A DNA stretch of 64,000 nucleotides from CAZBEL01 sp964628055 (GTDB taxonomy: Bacteria; Fidelibacterota; Marinisomatia; Marinisomatales; TCS56): positions 1 to 64,000 of the forward strand of contig CAZVNL010000006.1 in the NCBI GenBank assembly GCA_964628055.1, given 5' to 3'. Every line of letters starts with the position of its first letter. Within the stretch, counting starts at the first letter, position 1. Positions 30,260 through 40,000 of this stretch are shown in pieces. The notes under the pieces were generated by a model. The model had not been told where the DNA came from. It worked only from the letters and a program-made list of their open reading frames with translations, and did no database searches. The position numbers were made by a program, and so were the translations under genes.

Positions 30260-31932
30260 TTTTTAGATTTGGTTGGGGCTATGGCTACCGTGGGGGCGGG
30301 AGTAAGGAGTTTTTGTTGGAGAATGGTCAGCACATTGAAGAGGGTGTAATACAGATTCAGACCAGAGGGGAATTGATTGAAAAGCAGTAGAAAGAAACCG
30401 GTCATGAAGTAGGACATGAATTTTTGCTGACCAGAGGCCTGGGTAGGCATCATCTTCTGTTGAATAAACATAGTGACCCCCATAATGATGGGTAGCACGG
30501 CTACGTGGTCGCCATAGATGGGAATAGTAAAGGGCAATTGGAGGATGGTGTCAGGACTGGAAAGGTCTTTAATCCAGAAAACGAAGGGGGCGCCTCGCAG
30601 TTCGATGGTGGAGCGAAAAACGCGGAAGAGAGCAAACAATAGCGGCATCTGTAAAAGGACTGGAAGGCAACCGCCTAATGGGTTAACACCGTGCTCTTTA
30701 AAGAGCTTCATCTGAGCCTGGCTAAGACGTTTTTGGTCGTTTTTATATTTTTCCTTGATTTCGGTTAGGAGGGGCTGGATCGCCTGCATTTTACGGGTGG
30801 ATTCATAACTTTTCTTGGTCAACGGGTAGACCACGATTTTAATTAGAATAGAGAAGATGATGAGCACGACCCCGTAGTTGGGGATATAATTGTGCATCCA
30901 GGTTAGCAGGAAATGAACTCCTTTTGAGATGGGCCGGATGATGGTGCCGAAGCTTAGAATGTGATCCAGATTAACCCCGATACTCTTGACCCGTTTGTAC
31001 TCCAGTGGACCAAGGTATAGGAGCGTGTTGTTTATCAACCGGGCTTCCTGTTGGAGACCTACGTTAAATACCTTTTGTAGGCCCTTCTGGTAACCTGAGA
31101 GCACGGCTCCTACGGCGGGTTGGTTCTGGGGGATTAAGGCGGCCAGGAAATATTTTGTGCGAATGGCCACCCAATTGGTTTTTCCCACCACATGTTCGAC
31201 CTTCATTTCCTCCCGGGTTTTTTTGGCCTTTGGGGAATGTTGTTCGCCCCCTTGATATACATAAGAATTGAAATAGGCGTAGTCGCCTTTGCTGTTTTTT
31301 TCTGTGGTTGGCAAGCCGCCGTCCCAGGCTAGGACGTATGTCCCCTGGGAGAGTTCGTCTCGTATCTCAGTCAGGTCTAAACGGACTTCGATACGGTAAT
31401 CATCAGGATGGAAAGTGAGGGATTTGGTAACTGTAGCTCCCGCATACTGGGTTTGGAAGCGCAACTCCTGGGGAGCCTCAAAGACTACAAACTCAGTGTC
31501 CGAATTTAATGATTGCCAGGGCCCCTCCAAGGACACCGGCTTTCCATCATTGGAGATGAAACGTACCTGCAAGTTGTTGAGATTATCGTCTCCCACAAGG
31601 TTGACTAATACCGAATCCAGGATGGTGTATTTTTTTAGAGAGAAGGAGGTAAATGAACCCCCATTCCGTGTGCTTATTGTAGCGCTGTAAAGAGAGGTTT
31701 CAACTTTTATTCGGGTCTCTGTCGTTATCTCTGGTTGGGTAATTGGTTCTGGGGGTGGTTCGGTGTAGCTTGCCCTGGGAACGGGGGCCACGGCCGTATC
31801 CTGTATTTGTGGGGCGAGGGTGTCGCGTGCAGCTCCCGGCTGTGGTTCTGGAGATATTATCTGGTAATACCAGGGCGTTAAAATGATAACTGCCGCAATA
31901 AGGACGAAGGCTAAGAAAGTACGTTTGTCCAT
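30256..31932 (-). CDS. yidC: Membrane protein insertase YidC
   Basis: 558 residues. An N-terminal membrane helix (about 5-22), a large periplasmic beta domain (about 60-340) and the C-terminal insertase core with five membrane segments, including NYGVVLIIFSILIKIVVYPLTKKSYESTRKMQ, NPLGGCLPVLLQMPLLFALFRVF and YFMTGFFLLLFNQFPSGLNLYY. It inserts and folds inner-membrane proteins alone or with SecYEG. The large periplasmic domain is the Gram-negative form. It is placed 15 bases after yidD. Confidence 0.97.
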   Translation of the reverse strand: MDKRTFLAFVLIAAVIILTPWYYQIISPEPQPGAARDTLAPQIQDTAVAPVPRASYTEPPPEPITQPEITTETRIKVETSLYSATISTRNGGSFTSFSLKKYTILDSVLVNLVGDDNLNNLQVRFISNDGKPVSLEGPWQSLNSDTEFVVFEAPQELRFQTQYAGATVTKSLTFHPDDYRIEVRLDLTEIRDELSQGTYVLAWDGGLPTTEKNSKGDYAYFNSYVYQGGEQHSPKAKKTREEMKVEHVVGKTNWVAIRTKYFLAALIPQNQPAVGAVLSGYQKGLQKVFNVGLQQEARLINNTLLYLGPLEYKRVKSIGVNLDHILSFGTIIRPISKGVHFLLTWMHNYIPNYGVVLIIFSILIKIVVYPLTKKSYESTRKMQAIQPLLTEIKEKYKNDQKRLSQAQMKLFKEHGVNPLGGCLPVLLQMPLLFALFRVFRSTIELRGAPFVFWIKDLSSPDTILQLPFTIPIYGDHVAVLPIIMGVTMFIQQKMMPTQASGQQKFMSYFMTGFFLLLFNQFPSGLNLYYTLFNVLTILQQKLLTPAPTVAIAPTKSKK

Positions 31933-31947
31933 TCGTTGGTGGTTGTT

Positions 31948-32187
31948 TTAGGCGACTGGATCGTACCCTCCCGCGTGGAAGGGATGGCATTTGGAAAGCC
32001 GTCTTAGGGTGAGATAAAAAGCTTTGAAAAAGGTTTTAGTTTGGAAGGCCTCTAAAGCATAGGAAGAGCAGGAAGGAGTAAAGCGGCAGTGATTCCCCAA
32101 CAAGGGTGATAGGAGTTGTTGATAACCACGTATGATAAGACCAGCAATGCGGCACATTAGGCCATTGCCTTTTTGGTAAAAGGTCAT
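31948..32187 (-). CDS. yidD: Membrane protein insertion efficiency factor YidD
   Basis: 79 residues from ATG 32187; an internal ATG at 32157 gives 69 residues, closer to the usual length. Family hallmarks are [27 protein letters not shown] and the ending [13 protein letters not shown] small membrane-associated protein that assists YidC. The rpmH stop lies only 14 bases upstream, so there is no room for rnpA, which normally separates these two genes. Confidence 0.93.
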   Translation of the reverse strand: MTFYQKGNGLMCRIAGLIIRGYQQLLSPLLGNHCRFTPSCSSYALEAFQTKTFFKAFYLTLRRLSKCHPFHAGGYDPVA

Positions 32188-32201
32188 GTTTGTAGCGGGC
32201 T

Positions 32202-32336
32202 TTAAGCCGTGAGGACCTTGCGGCCTTTTTTGCGCCGCCTTTTGATGATGTTACGGCCAGCTACCGTTTTCAGGCGCGCCCGATATCCATGCTTGTTCTT
32301 GCGCTTGCGTTTACTAGGTTGGTAGGTACGTTTCAT
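32202..32336 (-). CDS. rpmH: 50S ribosomal protein L34
   Basis: 44 residues, very basic: [22 protein letters not shown] and [13 protein letters not shown]. Start fixed at ATG 32336 by the universally conserved MKRTYQPS; the frame is open for 35 codons further but that part is not L34. It is the first gene of the leftward rpmH-yidD-yidC-mnmE-mnmG-mfd run and is divergent from dnaA. Confidence 0.97.
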   Translation of the reverse strand: MKRTYQPSKRKRKNKHGYRARLKTVAGRNIIKRRRKKGRKVLTA

Positions 32337-32460
32337 TTTTATTCCTTTTAAAGTCGCCGAAAATAACGCTGTACAGATAGAAAATACAAAGACTAAACGA
32401 AACTGGGGGATCGTGTTTAAAAGTATTTTACATTCTGTCAAAATCTCCTTTGTGCCGTAC

Positions 32461-32514
32461 TGAATTAATGGCTTAATTTTCAGAAAATAGTAGTTGTGGA
32501 TAACTTGTGGATAA
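32461..32514. promoter_or_regulatory. Candidate oriC core: AT-rich tract, DnaA-trio-like repeats, two DnaA boxes
   Basis: Two perfect DnaA boxes, TGTGGATAA (TTATCCACA on the other strand), lie in tandem at 32495-32503 and 32506-32514, just before the dnaA ATG. Next to the first box the plus strand reads, 3' to 5', GAT-GAT-AAA, fitting the [G/A]A[T/A] DnaA-trio pattern of bacterial unwinding elements, and then runs into AT-rich sequence (32461-32492). Transcription diverges exactly here. The boxes also suit DnaA autoregulation. Pattern seen; origin function inferred. Confidence 0.7.
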
Positions 32515-32520
32515 CGTAGA

Positions 32521-33864
32521 ATGCCTATAGAAACCTTTTGGAATGGTGTAAAAACTCAGCTAAGAAAGCAATTGCCCGACCATGCTTTCAATACTTGGTT
32601 TGATCCCATCCAATGTATCGGTGTTACTGAAAATGAATTGATTTTAGAAGTGCCAAATCAATTTTTTTACGAGTGGATAGAAAGCCACTACAAAGGAATA
32701 GTACAGCAGGCTTTGAAAAACAATAATGCTGACTCAATAACTGTAAAGTATACCGTGTCACCAGGACAATTAAAGAAAAAAAAGGTAGAGATAGCCCAAG
32801 AACCAACCAGACCTTACGGTAAACGGAGTATCTATCTTAATAAAAACCTAACCTTCTCGGCATTTATCGAAGGTGACAATAATCGTTTTGCGCGAACGGC
32901 GGCTTTCACCGTAGCCGAGTCACCAGGTAAACAGGCGTTTAACCCCCTGATCATTTACGGTGGGGTGGGGTTGGGAAAAACCCATCTTCTACACGCAATC
33001 GGGAATCACGTTGTGGAAGTGTTGCCCCGTTTAAACGTGGTGATTGCTTCCAGCGAAAAGTTTACCCTTGATTTCATCGCCTCTATCCAAAAAAACCGCA
33101 CCGTTGAATTTTCCCGTGCCTACCGCAAGGCCGACGTCCTCCTAATAGACGATATTCAATTTTTCCAAAAGAAGGAACAGACCCAGGAGCAATTCTTCCA
33201 CACGTTCAATGAACTGTATCAAGCCGGTAAACAAATTGTTTTAACTGCGGATCAGTATCCTGGCGAAATGCACGGGTTGCAGGATCGCCTCCTATCCCGT
33301 TTTGAATCCGGCCTGGCAGTAGATATTCAGCCCCCCGATTTTGAGACGCGGGTGGCCATCCTCATGGAAAAAGCCGAGCAGAACGGACTTAGCTTGCCAT
33401 ACGATATTGTAGCGTTCATGGCCTTGCATATAAAAAAGAATGTGCGGGAATTGGAAAGTACTATCGTACGCCTGTTGGCCCACTCTTCCCTTACAAAAAC
33501 CGAGATAGATTTCCCCTTAGTTAGGAAAGTAGTACGGGAACGAGTAGGTACCAGGCTGGTGAGTGACCTCACCATGGGGGATATTATTCGCCGTGTTTCA
33601 GAGGCGACCAAAGTTAGCGAGCGGGATATTGTAGGGAACAGTCGCCGCATGCCTATCGCTGAAGCCCGCCAGATATCCATGTACTTATGTCGAGAAATTT
33701 TGGGCACGTCCTTGGTAAGTATTGGGACTCATTTTGGGGGCCGTGATCACACCACCATTTTGCATGCCTGCCGCAAGATCGAGCACAGAATTAAGGAAGA
33801 CCCAAGGGTTGAGCAAATGGTCGGCACGTTAAAACATAGCCTGACCCTGTCACTTCAAGCGTGA
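32521..33864 (+). CDS. dnaA: Chromosomal replication initiator DnaA
   Basis: 447 residues. Domain I (about 1-80) is followed by a short linker, the AAA+ domain with Walker A GGVGLGKT (147-154), Walker [12 protein letters not shown], and [15 protein letters not shown], and the C-terminal DNA-binding helix-turn-helix with the DnaA signature [15 protein letters not shown]. It opens the origin and recruits the helicase. No clear ribosome-binding site precedes ATG 32521; DnaA boxes occupy -26 to -7, suggesting tight autorepression. dnaN does not follow, unlike the classic dnaA-dnaN-recF-gyrB order. Confidence 0.98.
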   Translation: MPIETFWNGVKTQLRKQLPDHAFNTWFDPIQCIGVTENELILEVPNQFFYEWIESHYKGIVQQALKNNNADSITVKYTVSPGQLKKKKVEIAQEPTRPYGKRSIYLNKNLTFSAFIEGDNNRFARTAAFTVAESPGKQAFNPLIIYGGVGLGKTHLLHAIGNHVVEVLPRLNVVIASSEKFTLDFIASIQKNRTVEFSRAYRKADVLLIDDIQFFQKKEQTQEQFFHTFNELYQAGKQIVLTADQYPGEMHGLQDRLLSRFESGLAVDIQPPDFETRVAILMEKAEQNGLSLPYDIVAFMALHIKKNVRELESTIVRLLAHSSLTKTEIDFPLVRKVVRERVGTRLVSDLTMGDIIRRVSEATKVSERDIVGNSRRMPIAEARQISMYLCREILGTSLVSIGTHFGGRDHTTILHACRKIEHRIKEDPRVEQMVGTLKHSLTLSLQA

Positions 33865-33933
33865 AGATTGCTATGATACCGAGTTCGACATCACCGTTAT
33901 CCTGCCACGTATCTTGGCAAATGTAATCAATCC

Positions 33934-33962
33934 TTGACTCCACATTTAACTTATACTATATT
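33934..33962 (+). promoter_or_regulatory. Sigma-70-type promoter for the giant secreted protein
   Basis: TTGACT at 33934-33939 and TATATT at 33957-33962, separated by exactly 17 bases. A transcript would start near 33969 with a leader of about 90 bases, and AAAGGAG precedes the ATG at 34060. It lies 70 bases after the dnaA stop, so the downstream gene has its own promoter. Confidence 0.65.
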
Positions 33963-34059
33963 GCACCTGATTTTTCATGTGGTGGGAGTACAAACACTGG
34001 AACCAAAAACGGATTTCGTCACCCGAAACCTATTCACTTAATCACAAAGGAGACCTCTC

Positions 34060-37000
34060 ATGAAAACCATCGCCAAAGCACTGTTCATTGTATTTTCTTT
34101 CACGGTTTTATTTTCTCTGTCTTTCGCTAAAAAGCAACACAAGCAAGACCAGAAAACGGACCAAACAACTCAAACGGCCCCGTTTCAGGTCATGTCCAAA
34201 ATGGAACACCAATTGGATGTGGCTGAAAAAAGCACCGAACCCCAGGACGAAAACCAGTTAAAAACGCTCCGTGTTCAAGAAGAAGACCAGGGGTTTAAGC
34301 AAAAAAATGTTGAGCCTTTGTCTGACCAAATTAAATCAGTAGTGAAGAGACAATTTAAATTTTCTTCGTCAAATCTACCTAAGACCACTACCAAAGCTAC
34401 TGTCTCTAGCAATAGAAATATTTCACCAATGGAAGCCGAAGTTGATGACCCAATGGCACGCCGTATTCTTTCTAAAATGGATCGGGGTATTATGTTGAAT
34501 GACGAAGAGATCACTTATGCCAAACAACATAATATTAATCATTTAACACCATCAAATCCACGCACTCCTGCTAATGTCTCTCGCACCGCACTTAGCGAAG
34601 GGTTCGAGAGCGGGTCCATACCAAGCAACTGGACTATCTACAATAATGACGGGGACAGCTATGAGTGGCAGGCCTATAGCACAACATATGCACATTCTGG
34701 TAGTTATGTAGCCAGAATTCACTACAATGCGGCGGGGAATGACGACTGGCTCATTACACCTAAATTGACCGTAGCAACGGGAGATTCAATTATTTTTTGG
34801 GCCAAGTCTTATTCTTCTTCCTATTTGGAAGATTTTAATGTGAAGCTGTCCACCACCGATAATGCTATGGCCAGCTTTACGGTCACAATTGATAGTGTTG
34901 TTAGCACACCTTATGATTGGACCCGTTATGCTTATCCGTTAGAATCCTATGTTGGACAAGATATTTACCTAGCTGTACAATGTACTTCTGTTAACGAATG
35001 GTACTTATATGTGGATGATTTTAGCGGACCCAATGTGTGGGTTGACCCCAACCCGGTATATGCAGCCTCTGTTTCCGAGATCGACTTTGGCAATACAGGT
35101 ACTTCGGGAATCACTACAAATTTCAGTGTTTACAACAACGGCGGTAGCGATTTAACTATTTCCAGTATTTCCATCGCTAACACCGATTTTACTACTAGTG
35201 TTACGGGTCTAACCATTGCTTCCGGTGATACGGGAACCATTGATGTCACTTATGCCCCCACGGCCATCGATGGTGATACAACCGATTTGATTATTGCCCA
35301 TAATGGTTCCTCTTCTCCAGACACCGTAAAACTGTTGGGTGCTGGTGTCGATGCTATTTTCTATCAGGACTTTGAAGCCTGGACCACTAGCAATTACTAT
35401 TCGGATCCAGATCCCATTGGTTGGTCCCAGGAAGCTGCTCCTGGTACAGGGAGCTCCGACGGTAAAATGTGGGAAAAGGAGTATAATACCTCCTCCGGTG
35501 TATTCTCCGGATTGGTAGCAGCTGAATTTGATAGTTACGAAGGCGCAGATGGTGATACCGGTTCTTTTATTACGCCAGAGATAGACTTTGCCACTGGGTC
35601 TGCGACAGACATTACATCCGCCTCCTTCAAGTTCTATTACAAGAAACGAGGCACCAAGACCTTCCGGGTAGATTATTCCTCAGATGGGGGTGCGAGCTGG
35701 GCTAATGGTTTCACCACAACGGCGGAAAATTATCAATCGGGTTCCGCTGGTTGGGAACAAGTATCTATTAATGTTCCTGTGGGGTCAACATATATTTTCA
35801 AATTCGTCGGCGAGGCCAGTGGTTCTTCTACTACTGGGGACGTGTTTATAGATGAAGTTTCAATGACTGAAGTGCCTCCCACCCCAGCCCTGGACTTGAC
35901 CCTCTCTTCGATAACATTCTTGCCTGCTGAGATTGGCGATGTAGTGACCGAAACAACCTTTACTGTGGGTACAAACTCCGGGGCCGGCGATCTCATCGTC
36001 GATAGTATTGTTACCACCAATGCGAACTTTTCCGTGGCTCTGGCGGCCGCTATTACCTCTGGAGACACCATCTACGGTGGTGGCTCCGTGGATGTAGACA
36101 TCACCTGGACGCCAACTTCCTTTGGGTGGGATGTTACCGATGTTATTTTCTACACCAACGCTGCCTCCAGCCCGGATACATTCCAGATGAAGGGTGAAGC
36201 CAGTCGCCAGTACGTTAATTTTGATGATGAGACCTTCCCCTACGGATGGACCATCATTGATAATGATACTGTAAATGCCTACGGTTATGATAACGGCTGG
36301 GAGTTTTACTCGTCCTATGGCCCTGGTTATAGCGTACCTTACGTGCGGTCCCACTTCAATGTGGATGGAGCCAATGACTGGATGATCACCCAGAAGCTCT
36401 CCGTGGTGGCGGGAGACTCCATCATTTTCTACAACAACTCCTCCAGCTCCTCAATCCTGGAAGATACAATACACGTGTATGTGTCCACTACAGACAATGC
36501 CATGAGCAGTTTCACCACTCAGATTGGCGAAGTTGTCTCTCAGGGTTGGACCAACCTGCGTACCGCCATCGATTTGAGCACCTGGGCCGGAACGGATATC
36601 TACTTAGCCATCGTTCACCACGGCAGCGTGGGCACTAACTACTGGAGCTATCGCAAGGTAGATGATGTGATGCTACCAGCCCGCTGGATTGATCCTAATC
36701 CAGTGGTGGCCCTCTCGGCTTCAGCCATAGACTTTGGCATTACCTATCAGAACTTGTCATTAGATGACATTCTCACCATCTCCAACATGGGTGGAAGCGA
36801 CCTGACAATTAGCGATATCTCTACTGACAATACCGATTTCACCGTGGATGTATTTACGGCTAGCCTGGCCCCGGATAGCGCCCTGGATGTTACGGTTACC
36901 TTCACCCCCACCACAGCCGATACGATAACCGGTAATTTAATTATCACCTCCAACGCTGCCACCTCTCCGGACACCGTTGCCCTTACCGGTATCGGGGACG

Positions 37001-40000
37001 TCACCTCTGGCGGACCAGATGGATTCGGCTATACGTGGTCTAACAGCTACGATCTTGCCGGACCAACTTTCAGTTGGGTCGATACGTCTGGCGCTACCAA
37101 TACCGGCATTGCCAATGGTGATGATTGGCGCGGTACCGTGAACTTGCCCTTCCCCTTCCGGTTCTATGGGGTACCCTACAACCAGATTACCGTTACCACC
37201 AATGGCTGGATTGGGATGGGACCGTATACAAACTATAGTAGTTCCTACTGGACTAACGATCCGATTCCTGACTCCAGCGATCCAAATAATATAATTGCCG
37301 CTTTGTGGGATGACTGGAAAGCTGGTGGATCCTCCTATCCTGCCGGTGATATTCTGGTGAAAACCGTGGGGACGGCGCCCAATCGCCAGTTCGTGGTCAT
37401 CTTCTTTGAATTCGTCCGTTCCTCCTCCAATACTGATTACTATACCTGGGAAGTGATTTTGGACGAGGCCACTAGTGACATTACGGTTCAGTACCTGGAT
37501 GTCGTGGGATCCAGTGATTATGCCAACAACGGTGTAGGCGCCACGGTAGGTATTGAGAATGCCGATGGCAGCGACGGTTTGGAAGTGGAGTACAACGGCA
37601 GTCACCCCATCTATGATGGCATGGCCCTGTTCTTTGATGCGCCGCCACCGCCTCCCACAGGCTTGGAGGGGAACGTGGTGAGTGTTACCTCGGGCTTGCC
37701 TATCGAGGGTGTTGCGGTTAGTATAAGCGGTTTTGTTGATTCCACGGACACCAACGGCGACTACGGTATTTATGGCATAGAGCCAGGCCTCTACGATGTT
37801 GTGTTTGACAAGGCTGGCTTCAACACCACCCACTTTACCGTATCTCTGGCTGCTGGTGATACGGTTATTCTGAATACCGCTCTCATGGAAGACAGCACTA
37901 CGCTCGTATCCAGCTACGTCACCGGCTTCGAGGTCGGAGAGGACCAGGGTAGCACGGTGTTGCTTAACGGGTCCAACACCTTCGCAGTGGTGGACTCCTT
38001 TATCACTCCTTCCGGCACAGTCATGCCTTCAGCCGGGGCAAAGATGCTAGCCTTCCCCGACAGCAGTGGCACTTACGATAATAACGACTTGGCCTACTGG
38101 GTCTCCGACTCGGCTTTTGATGTTACTGGTTACGGAAGTCTTACCCTGACATTGGAGGCCAACTGGGCCACCGAGTCTGGTTGGGACTATTTCTACATTG
38201 GTCTTGTACTGGACGATGGTGTCATGTACTACGACGCCTCCGCCAGCCTTACAGGAACCTCCTCCGGCTGGGAGACTCAATCTTTCGATGTCTCCTGGGC
38301 TCTGGCCATGGGAACCACCACCGTTCGCCCAGCCATTTTATTTGATTCGGACGGTTCTATCGTGGACGGTTGGGGTGGTGCTTTCGACGAAATCAATTTG
38401 GAAGGGAATACTTTCTTCCTAGCGCCTCCCATGGACCTCACGGCGGAGAGCTTCCAGCCCACAGTTAACTTGAGCTGGACGGCCCCTGCCTCTAACGGCC
38501 GTGCCAATTACACCTTGAACCGCTTAGATCCCAACGCCGGTAACCTCACCCGGCCTATGGTTCAGGATGATAGTGGCAACCTGGTTGAAGCCCAGAAGGG
38601 CCCGCGGGATTATCCGACGGTGGAAATTGCTTACAGTTATTCGGCCTCCAATCGGACATTGACCGGGTACAATATATTCCGGGCCCAATGGCCCTTTGGG
38701 TATACGGAACTCCTCTCCTTCACAACCGGCACCAGCTATGAAGATGCCTCCGCTGTGGATGGTAACTACTATGTGTATGCCGTGACGGCAGTCTATGATG
38801 AGGGTGAAAGCGCTGAGTCTAATCATGCCAACGCCCGCGTAGGAGCCGTTACTGTATTCACCGATGATATAAGCAATGAGGACTTCGAAGGCGTAGCGCC
38901 TGACTTGCCTGCGAACTGGGAAGTGTTCTCCAGCAGTCCCGATCATATGTGGATGGTGGGTGACTCTGCCGCTGCTGATTCTGCCTTTAGCGCCTACGGC
39001 TACGGCGCCCCCGATGCCCATACCGATTTCGGCTTCATCAACCCGGGTTATGGTGCCGATGACTTCGAGATGTACCTGCTATCGCCCTTCATTGACTTCA
39101 CCGACAACTTTACCTCCATTGTGAAGTTTGCCGGTTATGCACAGGTGTGGGGTAACTATGCCGGGTATAACTTCGTACAGTTATGGGTCCGGGCGAATAT
39201 GGGACCGTGGGAAATGGTGGTAGACTTTGGCTACGACCACAACAGCGGTTGGGTGGATTACTCCGCTCCCATCGGTAACATCGTGTCCGGGCAGGATAAA
39301 GTCCAGTTCGCCTTCTATTACACCCATACCGGCGGCTACAACTCCGGGGGCGGTAATGGTATGGCCATTGATGACTTTACCTTAGAAACCCTCAGGGGAC
39401 CCCATGATCTGGTGTTGACGCCCACCACCGAATCCATCATCCTGAACTGGATGCATCCCGATTCAACCATGTTGAACGGTTTATCCGATCCAGTGCTGCC
39501 CATCGCCGCGGCACAGATTGACGCCCCCGTTCCAGCTGAGGACGTGATCGTTACCGAACGTACCGATTGCTTCAGCCACGGGAGTGTGAACAGTTCCTGG
39601 ATCACGGGCTTCTATGGTCCCGACTCAGGAGGCGTGGTACCGCCTACTTTCGCGGCCCTGCATACGTTTAACGCTGGCCCCATGACCCTGGACGAAGCAG
39701 TAATTCACGGTTACTACAACACCGATGATACTACTACTGCCCGCGCCGATATTTTCGTTGGGGTTGCTGACTTGAACGGTGCCACCATCGATACGATCAA
39801 ACGCGACACGGTGCTTTTCGATATTTCGGCACCGGGAAGCTGGACCCAAGCTACTCTGGACCTCACCGGTCTCATGTACAACGCCACCGATTCAACATTC
39901 TTGAAGATCACCTGGACACCTCTGGATACCGGTTACGTGGCCCTCTTTGGCGCACAACTATGGATCCCCGGTCAGCAGATTGACGATCCCAATACGGTGC

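Noticed and set aside
36937..37833. 298-codon reverse frame inside the giant surface protein
   Set aside because: Antisense to repetitive Gly/Thr/Val-rich coding sequence; long open antisense frames are expected there and no domain is present.
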